In this document: positions 44,873 to 53,345 of the stretch, piece after piece
Position numbering within the stretch: position 1 is the first letter of the stretch
Layout of the letters: the number at the start of each line of letters is the position of its first letter
Assembly: GCA_024641245.1 (NCBI GenBank)
Contig: JAHEDK010000008.1
Location: 1 to 64,000 of the forward strand
Reading direction: 5' to 3'
From: Actinomycetes bacterium
Lineage (GTDB): Bacteria > Actinomycetota > Acidimicrobiia > Spongiisociales > JAHEDJ01
Length of the DNA stretch: 64,000 bases
Program-made: the position numbers and the translations under genes
Notes under the pieces: generated by a model
Told to the model about the DNA's origin: nothing
What the model saw: the letters and a program-made list of their open reading frames with translations, nothing else
Databases searched by the model: none

Positions 44873-44987
44873 GTCGTCAGTATGGCCGTTTCGAAGTTGC
44901 ATGGGATTAGCGTACGAGTGCCTTGTGTGAACAGATTGAGAGCAAGATGAGAAAACGGTGAGCGGCCATTCTCATTGTTTCTTCAGT

Positions 44988-45002
44988 TCACCTTCACCCT
45001 GG
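44988..45002 (+). promoter_or_regulatory. Possible response-regulator direct repeats
   Basis: CAGTTCACCTTCACC contains two TTCACC units in the 183-bp gap between the OmpR-type regulator and the lipoprotein gene. OmpR-family proteins bind such direct repeats; no footprint can be inferred. Confidence 0.25.
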
Positions 45003-45055
45003 ATTTAGAGCCCAGGCCCAGACTCAGCGGACACCACAAGGAGTTTGAATCCCCA

Positions 45056-45655
45056 GTGCGGCATTTGCTATTGGTAGTCCTCGGCGTTTCTCTTGTGACC
45101 GCAGCTTGTTCGTCGGGGGGCGCCGGCGATGAGGTTGCCTCGCTCACCGCGGCTGCCACAGATGACGTTGCCGATCCCGTCGTCGACGAAGAGGTAGATC
45201 GAGAAGCCGCTTTTCTCGCCTTCACCCAATGTCTCCGGGATGAAGGAATGGAGGTCGACGACCCGGAGGTTGGAGCCGATGGCCAGCTTCGCTTGCCGCG
45301 CCCGGCAGATAATGGCGATAGGGAGGCGATGCAGGCTGCCCGTGAGGCGTGTTCGGGTCTTCTCGAAGGCGTAACACTCGGATTCGAGCAGCGAGACACG
45401 ACCGAATTCCAGGACATGCTCCTGGAATACGCGTCGTGTATGCGCGAGAACGGATATGAGATGGCGGATCCCGACCTCAGCGGATTTCAGCCCGGCTCAG
45501 GACAGGGCGGAGGTGGCGGGATCTTCGGAGGTCTCGAGGATCGCGACGATCCCGTCTTCCTCGCAGCCGACGAAGTCTGCCGTGACATCTTCGGCGACGC
45601 CGGCTTCCGCCCCGGTGGCGGTGGCGGGCCGGGCGGCGGGGGCGTTGCTCCCTAG
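45056..45655 (+). CDS. Cys-containing lipoprotein of unknown function
   Basis: 199 residues from a GTG at 45056, with AAGGAG 12 bases upstream. Signal peptide ends in the lipobox TAACSS. The mature part has two repeats of the pattern C(L/M)R(D/E)xG (QCLRDEGMEVDDPE and SCMRENGYEMADPD) and a Gly-rich C-terminus. This motif is common in actinobacterial lipoproteins linked to efflux systems (known family trend). The function is unknown. Confidence 0.8.
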   Translation: MRHLLLVVLGVSLVTAACSSGGAGDEVASLTAAATDDVADPVVDEEVDREAAFLAFTQCLRDEGMEVDDPEVGADGQLRLPRPADNGDREAMQAAREACSGLLEGVTLGFEQRDTTEFQDMLLEYASCMRENGYEMADPDLSGFQPGSGQGGGGGIFGGLEDRDDPVFLAADEVCRDIFGDAGFRPGGGGGPGGGGVAP

Positions 45656-45724
45656 CCGCAGAACGAGTGGGAGAACCATACGAACGACAAGCCCGTATTG
45701 TTACCGGCGTGAGGGAGGGACCTG

Positions 45725-46435
45725 ATGGTGAAACGATGGATAGTGCTGGCCGGCGTCGCGATAATCGGGATGGCGGCGCTGTGGTTCTTCTTCTTGCGTT
45801 CGGACAACCCTGATCCCGTCTCGCTCAGCGACGCGGTCGAGGCCGCAACAGACCCGACCGTCGTTTCAGAAACGACCCTCCCAGAGGAAGCAGTCGATGC
45901 CGGACTGGACGGAACGTGGACCGTGCTCGCAGACGACGCTACGTTTGCCGGATACCGGGTCGGCGAGGAACTGGTGGGGATCGGCGTCACCGAGGCAGTC
46001 GGCAGAACTAGTGACGTGACCGGTTCGCTCGAGCTCGAAGGATCAACACTGACCGCAGTCGGCATCGAGGTCGATATGTCGTCGCTCCGGTCTGATGACA
46101 ATCGTCGTGATGGGGCAATGCGGCAACGAGCGCTCGAGACCGGGGCCTTTCCGACCGCCTCCTTTCTGCTGACCCAGCCGATCGAGCTCGGCTCTGTTCC
46201 GACCGAGGGCGTGTCCGTCACCGTCACCGCAATCGGTGATCTCACCCTGCACGGTGCGACCCGACCCATCGAGATTCCGCTCGAAGCACAGCTGGTCGGT
46301 AACCGCATCGTCGTGGTGGGAAGCGTCGACGTCACGTACGGAGACTTTGGCATCGACCTGCCGTCCGCCCCCGTCCTCGTCGGAGTGGAAGACCACGGGC
46401 TGATTGAGCTTCAGCTCACGTTCTCTCGTCCTTAG
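45725..46435 (+). CDS. Membrane-anchored YceI-like lipocalin-fold protein
   Basis: 236 residues after GAGGGAGG. One N-terminal helix (about 6-24) and an acidic linker precede a YceI domain (about 62-236) with GTWTVLADDATFAGYRV, RDGAMRQRALETGAFPTASF and LTLHGATRPIEIPLEAQL. YceI proteins bind polyisoprenoid or other lipids. The membrane anchor suggests action at the cell surface. Same direction as the lipoprotein gene, 69 bp after it. Confidence 0.9.
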   Translation: MVKRWIVLAGVAIIGMAALWFFFLRSDNPDPVSLSDAVEAATDPTVVSETTLPEEAVDAGLDGTWTVLADDATFAGYRVGEELVGIGVTEAVGRTSDVTGSLELEGSTLTAVGIEVDMSSLRSDDNRRDGAMRQRALETGAFPTASFLLTQPIELGSVPTEGVSVTVTAIGDLTLHGATRPIEIPLEAQLVGNRIVVVGSVDVTYGDFGIDLPSAPVLVGVEDHGLIELQLTFSRP

Positions 46436-46595
46436 TTCAGGTCGTTCGTCGAATGTCAAGGTTGCTGCAGCAGCGCGGGAACCCGGGCCCTCGACCAGAA
46501 CCTCGTCGGCGTTGGTGTCGATCGCTGGTGTCTCGAATTCCGAATAGCCCGTTCACCATGTACGCTTCTGGCAGTTGGTAGTCCAAGGAGCCTTC

Positions 46596-46820
46596 GTGGC
46601 CAAGCAGGATGATGTAATTCGGGTGCAGGGGGTCGTCGTTGAGACGCTCCCCAATGCCACCTTCCGCGTCGAGGTCGATGGTGGCCTAGAGGTGCTTGCC
46701 CGCGCCGCCGGGAAGATGCGGCGGGGACGCTACATCCGGATCCTGCCCGGCGATCGCGTCGACGTGGAACTATCTGCTTACGACCCAACCCGCGGTCGGA
46801 TCGTCTGGCGCTATAAGTAG
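46596..46820 (+). CDS. infA: Translation initiation factor IF-1 (stand-alone, variant)
   Basis: 74 residues from a GTG with AAGGAG 5 bases upstream. The single OB-fold carries [50 protein letters not shown]. Compared with usual IF-1 it has ARAAGK instead of AHISGK and one extra residue before YIRIL. It lies outside the ribosomal-protein cluster, so it may be a second infA. The DNA around it has no other translation gene. Confidence 0.88.
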   Translation: MAKQDDVIRVQGVVVETLPNATFRVEVDGGLEVLARAAGKMRRGRYIRILPGDRVDVELSAYDPTRGRIVWRYK

Positions 46821-46855
46821 AAGTGCGCTTTTAGCGCGCCGGCCCGACCTCTCGT

Positions 46856-47344
46856 CTATACCCCAACGATGTTGCTTCGACGCTCGAGCAGTGTCACATC
46901 GCGCCATCGGCCGTTGATCTGACCGAGTCTCTCTCTTGTACCAACGACACGAAATCCACAGGATTGATGCAGCGCAAGCGAGGCCCGGTTCTCCGGGAAG
47001 ATTCCGGCCTGGAGCATCCAGATACCGGCCCGTTCGGATTCGGTGATCAGCCGTTCGAGAAGTGCTCTGCCCAGGCCACGACTCTGGGCTCCGACCGCGA
47101 CATAGACGCTCACTTCGGCGACTCCGCCATAGGCACACCGGTCGGAGACGGGGCTGAGGGCTGCCCATCCATCTATCCGGCCCGGACTCCGGGCAACGAT
47201 CCTGCCATTATGGAGGTGCCCTGCGTCCCATTCGGTCCAGGTCGGGGCTTCGACCTCGAACGTCGCGTTTCCGGTGGCGATTCCCTCTGTGTATATCTGT
47301 GCGACTGCCGGCCAATCCGAGGAACGCATTGATTCGATGGTCAT
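46856..47344 (-). CDS. GNAT N-acetyltransferase (phosphinothricin acetyltransferase-like)
   Basis: 162 residues from the ATG at 47344, with an alternative ATG at 47362 that touches a GGAG. The family pattern is clear: MRSSDWPAVAQIYTEGIATGNATFE, acetyl-CoA loop VGAQSRGLGRALLERL, and ENRASLALHQSCGFRVVG. PAT-like enzymes acetylate small amines; the natural substrate is not predictable. It is divergent from the DNA methyltransferase gene. Confidence 0.9.
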   Translation of the reverse strand: MTIESMRSSDWPAVAQIYTEGIATGNATFEVEAPTWTEWDAGHLHNGRIVARSPGRIDGWAALSPVSDRCAYGGVAEVSVYVAVGAQSRGLGRALLERLITESERAGIWMLQAGIFPENRASLALHQSCGFRVVGTRERLGQINGRWRDVTLLERRSNIVGV

Positions 47345-47380
47345 CTGCGCGAGCGTAGCCATCTCCGATAAGCTCGCCCG

Positions 47381-48238
47381 ATGATCAAACGATCGTTGGA
47401 GTGTGGAGACAACCTCGAGATCATGCGCGGCCTTCCAGACGGAGCGGTCGATTTGATCTACACAGATCCACCGTTCGGGACCGGCAAGCGAAGGCGCCTC
47501 GATTCGATCCGCACCGGGGAAGGCGACCAGATCCGCACGGGATTCGGCGACCGCCGCTATCCGTTCGAAGTCGTGTCGACGATTGAGTACCGCGACGACC
47601 TGCCTTTCAGTGAATATCTAGGCTTCCTCGAAGTTCGTTTGCGCGAGATGCGCCGGGTGCTGTCACCGCAAGGATCCCTGTATCTCCACCTCGACCATCA
47701 CGCCGTCCACTACGCAAGGATCATCCTCGATGAAGTATTCGGCCCGGAGCACTTCCTCAACGAGATCATCTGGGCTTACGACTACGGCGGCCGGCATCGC
47801 GACCGCTGGCCCCGCAAACACGATTCGATTCTCTGGTACGCCAAAAGTGACAGTTGGACGTTCAATCGCGACGAGATCGATCGCATCCCCTACATGGCAC
47901 CGGGATTGGTCGGGCCCGCCAAGGCGGCCAGGGGGAAGCTGCCGACCGATGTGTGGTGGATGACAATCGTCCCGACCAACAGCGCCGAGCGTACCGGCTA
48001 CCCGACTCAGAAGCCGCTCGGGCTCGCACGAAGAATCATCAGCGCATCATCGAATCCAGGTGATCTCGTCGCGGATTTCTTCTGCGGAAGCGGCACCGTC
48101 GGCGTCGCAGCCCAGGAACTGGGCCGTCGCTACTTGCTGGTCGACAGCAGTGCGGAAGCAGTTGCGATAACGAAGACCCGCCTGGCAACGGCCGGCGGCT
48201 CTACCGACAGGCATCCTGGAGGTAGGGGTACGGGTTGA
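47381..48238 (+). CDS. Orphan DNA N-6/N-4 methyltransferase
   Basis: 285 residues. Catalytic motif IV is DLIYTDPPFG (DPPF at 29-32) at the start, and the SAM-binding motif I DFFCGSGTVG lies near the C-terminus, giving the beta-type order. KPLGLARRIISASSNPGD precedes it, as in type II/III amino-methyltransferases. No restriction gene or specificity subunit is adjacent, so it is a solitary methyltransferase. Its 3' end overlaps the convergent peptidase gene by 38 bp. Confidence 0.9.
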   Translation: MIKRSLECGDNLEIMRGLPDGAVDLIYTDPPFGTGKRRRLDSIRTGEGDQIRTGFGDRRYPFEVVSTIEYRDDLPFSEYLGFLEVRLREMRRVLSPQGSLYLHLDHHAVHYARIILDEVFGPEHFLNEIIWAYDYGGRHRDRWPRKHDSILWYAKSDSWTFNRDEIDRIPYMAPGLVGPAKAARGKLPTDVWWMTIVPTNSAERTGYPTQKPLGLARRIISASSNPGDLVADFFCGSGTVGVAAQELGRRYLLVDSSAEAVAITKTRLATAGGSTDRHPGGRGTG

Positions 48239-49139
48239 CCGCGGCTCCATCGTCCGGGTGGATCTCGAAGTGCAAGTGAGTGCGCGATCCCTTCGCATTG
48301 CCTGAATCCCCGACCGATCCGATCACGGTACCGGCCGTTACATTGCCTGCCGTTCCGAAGCTGTCCATGTGGGAGCCGATGTAGGTGGCGCCGTCGTCGC
48401 CGTACAACTTGTACTGCATACCTCCGATGGTTCCGATCGTGAACTCGACGCGTCCCGACACCGGCGCCAGGACGGGCGTGCCCCGGGTCGCGAAGAGATC
48501 GGTGCCCTCGTGGAAACGGCCACCCGTGCGAGGGAATCCGTAGTCGTTGAAGTACGTTCCGCCGGGAACCGGGCAGATCCAGCCACCGCCCGGCACTGCG
48601 AGTACCTGACCGATGCGGATCAGATTGGGGTTGGCCAGACCGTTGAGTTCTGCAAGTGCTGAGGTTGTCGTGCCGTAGGCGGCGGCGATCTTGCCGAGGG
48701 TGTCGCCCTTCGCCACAACGTGAGCACCGGCAGATCCGGAACCTGGTGTGAAGTCCGAAACCGGACCCGACAACGAGAGCTTGGTACCGATGTACACCAC
48801 ATTCGTGTTCGTGATGCCGTTGGCGGCGGCTAACTCGGCAACCGTCAATCCATACCTGGATGCGATCGTTGATAGCGATTCGCCCGACTGGACGATGTGG
48901 GTTGCAGTTGCGCCGGAAGCTGAGGCAGCCGGAAGGTTCAACTTCTGACCGACGTAGATGCGGTTGGCGTTCGGGAGGTTGTTTTTCTCGACCAGCGCCC
49001 GGACCGTGGTCCCGTTTTCGACGGCGATCTCAGACAGGGTGTCACCCGGTTGCACGGTATACGTGGCACCGGACACGATCACGAAGAGGGCGGCGACCAG
49101 GGTCGTGATCGTTCGACGGGTTGGCGACGGCGCGAGCAT
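48201..49139 (-). CDS. Secreted LysM-M23 peptidase
   Basis: 312 residues from the ATG at 49139 after GGAGG. Signal peptide, then three LysM repeats (YTVQPGDTLSEIA, HIVQSGESLSTIA, HVVAKGDTLGKIA) and a C-terminal M23 domain with FHEGTDLFA (His and Asp zinc ligands) and HLHFEIH. It binds and cleaves peptidoglycan, or acts as an activator of other hydrolases. The end overlaps the orphan methyltransferase. Confidence 0.93.
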   Translation of the reverse strand: MLAPSPTRRTITTLVAALFVIVSGATYTVQPGDTLSEIAVENGTTVRALVEKNNLPNANRIYVGQKLNLPAASASGATATHIVQSGESLSTIASRYGLTVAELAAANGITNTNVVYIGTKLSLSGPVSDFTPGSGSAGAHVVAKGDTLGKIAAAYGTTTSALAELNGLANPNLIRIGQVLAVPGGGWICPVPGGTYFNDYGFPRTGGRFHEGTDLFATRGTPVLAPVSGRVEFTIGTIGGMQYKLYGDDGATYIGSHMDSFGTAGNVTAGTVIGSVGDSGNAKGSRTHLHFEIHPDDGAAVNPYPYLQDACR

Positions 49140-49272
49140 CAATCCTCCAATGCTCCGCCCGCTTCACTACAAAACTATCTCATCGGTGTCTGATGTCAAC
49201 CCCAGCGCGGGGAGCCACCGATACTGCAATCGGACGGGTCACTGTACTCCTTGAGGACTTCCTGGTCACGCA

Positions 49273-50346
49273 TTAGCTCGAAGCAGCCCGGCCGGCCCGA
49301 AGTTGGCCGCAAGCGGCGTCGATGTCGGAGCCGCGCGTGTCGCGGATCGTGGCATTGATATCGAGCGAACGGAGGTGTCTGACAAAAGCTCGTATCTGCG
49401 CGGTTCGGGACGGCTGGTCGGTGCTCAGGGGTGTGGGATTGAGCGGGATCACATTGACATGAGCGCCCAGGCGGCCCGCAATCGAAGCCAGCTTGGTGGC
49501 CTGCTCGATCGTGTCGTTGACGTTGTCGATCAGCGTCCACTCGATGGACACTCTCCTGCCTTTTCGACCGAAATAGGCGGCAGCCGCCGCCTCGACCTCG
49601 GCGAGGGGGTAACGCCGGTTGATCGGGACCAGCGTATTCCGGAGTTCGTCGTCTGCCGCATGCAGGCTGACGGCCAGATTGAGCTGCCACGGCTCCTCGG
49701 TGAGTCGCTGCATGCCGGGGACCAGACCGACGGTCGAAACGGTCAAGCGTCTTGGCGACATTTCCATGTCGTCGACAATCCGACGAATCGACTCCCTGAC
49801 CCGGTCGTAGTTGGCGAGCGGTTCACCCATGCCCATGAAGACGATGTTGGTCAGATGATCGGGTCCTATCGATAGGCCGACTTCCCGGAGGTACGCTCCG
49901 GCGTATGCGACCTGAGCAACTATCTCTCCCGCCTGCAAATGACGTTCGAACCCGAACTGCCCGGTAGCGCAGAAAGAGCAGGCGAGTGCACAGCCGACCT
50001 GACTGGAGATACAGAGCGTGGTGCGCCCAGGATATCCCATCAGCACAGCTTCGATGGCGGCGCCATCCGGTGCCCTGAACAGCCATTTGACCGTGGATCC
50101 CTTGTCGGCGATCTGTTCGACCTCAACCACGAACGGCCACAGGCGATCGGTCAGAGCCTTCCTCATTCCCGGAGGAAGATCGGTCATCGAAGCCGCGCTC
50201 AGGGTCGGTCGCCGATAGAGCCAGTGGTACAGCTGTTGCGACCGGTAGGGCGCTTCACCCGGAAACAGTTGCGCAAGTTCGGCGGGGTGGGTCAGGTACG
50301 GCACGACGCAAGGGTACCTAGAGGTGTTGGGTACGTGTTCTCTCAC
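49273..50346 (-). CDS. rlmN: 23S rRNA/tRNA adenine C2-methyltransferase RlmN
   Basis: 357 residues from a GTG at 50346 (the exact start is uncertain). Radical SAM motif CALACSFC (Cys 119, 123, 126), GMGEPLANYD, and the C-terminal TRGSDIDAACGQL with the methyl-carrying Cys at 346. It methylates A2503 of 23S rRNA and A37 of some tRNAs. The gene stands alone between the LysM peptidase and a permease. Confidence 0.95.
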   Translation of the reverse strand: MREHVPNTSRYPCVVPYLTHPAELAQLFPGEAPYRSQQLYHWLYRRPTLSAASMTDLPPGMRKALTDRLWPFVVEVEQIADKGSTVKWLFRAPDGAAIEAVLMGYPGRTTLCISSQVGCALACSFCATGQFGFERHLQAGEIVAQVAYAGAYLREVGLSIGPDHLTNIVFMGMGEPLANYDRVRESIRRIVDDMEMSPRRLTVSTVGLVPGMQRLTEEPWQLNLAVSLHAADDELRNTLVPINRRYPLAEVEAAAAAYFGRKGRRVSIEWTLIDNVNDTIEQATKLASIAGRLGAHVNVIPLNPTPLSTDQPSRTAQIRAFVRHLRSLDINATIRDTRGSDIDAACGQLRAGRAASS

Positions 50347-50395
50347 AGGTTGCCGACTGTCTACCGGCGATGCGCCACCTCCCTAGACTGCCCTG

Positions 50396-51799
50396 GTGGT
50401 AAAACGTCCCTGGCTGGCAACGTCCTCTAGTGACCCCGTTGGGTTATCCGACCGGGCGTTTGGGGCGCCCGAATTCGCGGTCCTGATTGCATCCCTGGCT
50501 TTTGGAGCGCCCGCATTGATTGTCGGCATCGACCTCCTCGGTATCGACCCCGGACTCGGCCTGACCGTCTCGCAACTGATTCTGGCCGCGCCGCTCGGCA
50601 TTGTGTTCGCAGCAGGGCTGATCGCGGCGTCGGCTTGGGTAGCTGCGGAGAACGGCGTTCCGACCGGATTGTTGATGAGGCCGGCGCTCGGTGTTGTCGG
50701 GTCTTGGGTGGCCGCCCTGGTGCAAGTTGCCTTCTTCATCTTGTGGACTGCTTTGGAACTCGAGTTCGGCGGCGCAGCCTTCGTCGGCGCAATGGATTCC
50801 CTGGGAGTCGGGGAGATACCAAAGCCGCTGGTGATCGGCGGCCTGGCACTAGCTGCGGCGGGTCTCCTGCTGGCCGGACTCGCCTGGGTCACCCAAATCT
50901 GGCTGTATCGTTTTGCCTTCTGGGCGGCGCTGGTGCTCATCGTTGTGCTGGCCTGGAGTTTCTTGTCGAACATCAACCTGGTGGCCCTGTTCGACGTGAC
51001 ACCAGATGCAAAGAACTTCTGGCTCGGCGTCGATGGGGTGATGGCGCTGGGCGTTGTCTTTTTCCCGGTCGTGGCAGACACGGCTCGGTTCGTCTCGGCG
51101 GCTCCATCCGCCGCCTCGGGGGCCGGGACCGGGTTCAGCGTTGCAGCCCTCGTGCTGGTCCTGGTCGGCGGGTTGCGGGCCGTCTCGGTCGACGTCACCG
51201 GCGGCGACCCGACGGCATTTCTACTCGACGGAGTTACTTCATTCGTGGCTGTCGTCATCGTCGGATGGCTGGTTGTTTCGGGCGTTGATCAGCCCTTCAT
51301 GCTCAGTTTCAGCGGAGCGACGGCTCTCTCGACGATCAGCGACCGTTTTGCCGGTCGTCTGCAAGCGCTTGTCGTCCTCGCAATGGGTGTCGTTGTCGCA
51401 CTCGTCGTGTCACGCACAACCATCCGGGAGATCACAGAACTCCTCGTGGTCGTAATCGCACAGATGCTGGCGGTGCTGCTCGCCGACTACTTCCTCGTGA
51501 GACGGAAGTACTACGAAACCGACGAGTTCTACCGGCGAAGAGGTACCTACGCCGGCGTCAACATCTATGGGCTCGTCGCGGTGCTGGCAGGTATCTTCAC
51601 TGCGATGGTGCTACGGCCGGTCGGGCCGGAAGCCTGGGTCGCCTCGCTCGACTCCTGGATCCCCGGCGACGCTCCGATCGCAGAAGCCGTCGGCCTTCCA
51701 CCGATCCTGCTCTCGATGCTTCTGAGCCTGTCCATCTACACGGGACTCGGGCGCTGGAGGATCCACGCCCGGGAAATGGTGTCCAGGTTGCGGATGTGA
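50396..51799 (+). CDS. NCS1-type nucleobase/cytosine permease
   Basis: 467 residues, about 12 helices, from a GTG. NCS1 hallmarks are the ending DYFLVRRKYYETDEFYRRRGTYAGVNIYGLVA and the GLLMRPALG segment in the second helix pair. It transports nucleobases, thiamine-like compounds or hydantoins with H+ or Na+. No substrate evidence. It is divergent from rlmN by 49 bp. Confidence 0.85.
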   Translation: MVKRPWLATSSSDPVGLSDRAFGAPEFAVLIASLAFGAPALIVGIDLLGIDPGLGLTVSQLILAAPLGIVFAAGLIAASAWVAAENGVPTGLLMRPALGVVGSWVAALVQVAFFILWTALELEFGGAAFVGAMDSLGVGEIPKPLVIGGLALAAAGLLLAGLAWVTQIWLYRFAFWAALVLIVVLAWSFLSNINLVALFDVTPDAKNFWLGVDGVMALGVVFFPVVADTARFVSAAPSAASGAGTGFSVAALVLVLVGGLRAVSVDVTGGDPTAFLLDGVTSFVAVVIVGWLVVSGVDQPFMLSFSGATALSTISDRFAGRLQALVVLAMGVVVALVVSRTTIREITELLVVVIAQMLAVLLADYFLVRRKYYETDEFYRRRGTYAGVNIYGLVAVLAGIFTAMVLRPVGPEAWVASLDSWIPGDAPIAEAVGLPPILLSMLLSLSIYTGLGRWRIHAREMVSRLRM

Positions 51800-51856
51800 T
51801 TCAGAGGCAGAGTCTGGACCAATGACCGAGAGCGCGGACCGTGGGGAACGGCTGGG

Positions 51857-51934
51857 TTCTGGGTCATAGGTTCTAGGTTCTTTGGGACGCTCCGCCGATG
51901 CCGGCGGGTGCCAATTGCCAAATGCCAGTTGCCT
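51857..51934. repeat. Heptanucleotide repeat element, locus 5
   Basis: 7-mers TTCTGGG, TCATAGG, TTCTAGG, TTCTTTG (51857-51884) are followed 29 bases later by ATTGCCA, AATGCCA, GTTGCCT (51914-51934). The order TTCTGGG-TCATRRG is shared with locus 2. It fills the gap between two convergent genes. Confidence 0.65.
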
Positions 51935-51952
51935 GCGCGGGTTGCGGGTCTC

Positions 51953-52345
51953 TCAGACTCGCTGGCGTGCCTGACCGACCCAATCAGAGAGGCGAGATTC
52001 GGACGTGTCGATCTTCGAGGCGATTTCACCTGGCGTTGCGGCGGCCAGGGCTTCGAAGGTAGTGATCCCGATTCCAGACAGCTTGGCGGCGAACACCGGA
52101 CCTATCCCCTTGATCACTGTGAGGTCGTCCGGCGTCGACTGGGCCGGTTTCTGCTGGGTCGCCTGCCGCAGGGTCGGTTCCACCTGATGCGGGCGATGGG
52201 GGACGTCGGGATGATCGTCCGGGTGGCGGAACGCGGGGGGTTGCGGCTCGCGAGGAAGGGCGAGAGAGAGGAAGCGATCGCGCATCGCCCAGATGCCGGC
52301 GGCGATGGCAATCGCGAATGCGAGGGTACGAACCAGGCGTTTCAT
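51953..52345 (-). CDS. Small membrane-anchored helix-hairpin-helix protein
   Basis: 130 residues. One N-terminal helix (about 7-21), a Pro/His-rich linker, then DDLTVIKGIGPVFAAKLSGIGITTFEALAAA, an HhH motif of the type found in DUF4332-like and NuoE-associated domains that bind nucleic acid or act as protein adaptors. Function unknown. No good start other than the ATG at 52345. Confidence 0.8.
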   Translation of the reverse strand: MKRLVRTLAFAIAIAAGIWAMRDRFLSLALPREPQPPAFRHPDDHPDVPHRPHQVEPTLRQATQQKPAQSTPDDLTVIKGIGPVFAAKLSGIGITTFEALAAATPGEIASKIDTSESRLSDWVGQARQRV

Positions 52346-52388
52346 ACTGAGGATTGTAGAAGATCAGGTTGCCGCGGGCAGGATCGGA

Positions 52389-53186
52389 TCAGAGAGCCCC
52401 GTATTTCGCCTGGAGTCTGGCGAGCCCGTTGGTATCCGCCGGCATGGTGAGCGTTACCTGGATCACCCCGGAACCTGTGCCACTGAGTGCCTGCATTGCC
52501 GCCGTGGAGAGGTCGATGCAGCGGGTGCTGTGCCGGGTCTTGAGGTCCGACATGTACGGGCCGCGGTCGTTGATTCGAACCTGAACCGATGCTCCGGTGT
52601 CAACTCTCGTCACGGTCACGACCGTGTTGAAGTCAACGAAGTGGGTGGCAGCAGTCATCGCGTTTGGGTCGAACGCTTCACCGTTTGCCGTGGTCTGGCC
52701 GGCGAAGGCGTCGCCGTAGTAGGAGGCACCGCAGGGGCCAACTCCGCCCGTCGCTTCAACAGTTCCGTCACCCGTGGTTGTGATCGTCGTTGGGGGGACC
52801 GCCGTCGTGGGGGTCGTCGTGGTTGGAGGAGTAGTGGTCGTCGTGGGGGCGACGGTGGTAGTGGTCGTGCTGCTGCTGGTGGTGGTGGTCGTGGTGGCGA
52901 TGATCTGGGGAGGGACCAGACGGGCGAATACCTCTAGTTCTGCGGTCTCCGAGAACTCGGCAACTCCGGGGCCCGTGCTCTCGAGCTGCTGTCCTGAGAA
53001 TGCCTGTGCGGCGACCAGGCCGGCAACCCCACCGCGCGCGTCTGCAGCCCGGGCGACCGCCTCCGACGGTGTAGCTTCAACAGCCGCTGTGTCGGTGGTA
53101 CCGGGCGAGAACGCTGCAAACCCGGCTACCGCCAGGAGGGCTACGCCGGCCCAAGCAACGACCGCGATCAAACGAACAAGTCGCAT
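52389..53186 (-). CDS. RlpA-like double-psi beta-barrel protein
   Basis: 265 residues from the ATG at 53186, with GGAG 7 bases upstream. Membrane helix/signal (LIAVVAWAGVALLAVAGFAAF), a Thr-rich linker (about residues 105-145) and a C-terminal DPBB domain with GASYYGDAFAGQTTANGEAFDP, RINDRGPY and CIDLSTAAMQAL. RlpA proteins cleave or bind denuded glycan strands in the septum. The catalytic Asp within the NDRGPY region is present. Confidence 0.88.
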   Translation of the reverse strand: MRLVRLIAVVAWAGVALLAVAGFAAFSPGTTDTAAVEATPSEAVARAADARGGVAGLVAAQAFSGQQLESTGPGVAEFSETAELEVFARLVPPQIIATTTTTTSSSTTTTTVAPTTTTTPPTTTTPTTAVPPTTITTTGDGTVEATGGVGPCGASYYGDAFAGQTTANGEAFDPNAMTAATHFVDFNTVVTVTRVDTGASVQVRINDRGPYMSDLKTRHSTRCIDLSTAAMQALSGTGSGVIQVTLTMPADTNGLARLQAKYGAL

Positions 53187-53345
53187 AAAAAAACTCCGCC
53201 TCCATGTCCCCGCGAGCCAGCACATGCTCGTGATGGTGGGATCGACGGTCAGGCTAGGTGTTGTGCAAATCGAGCGCAAGCCCGTATCTGGAAAACAATA
53301 GGAGGCGCGGGTCCGCATTCAACCGAGGCAATCCGGGTCGCGAAA

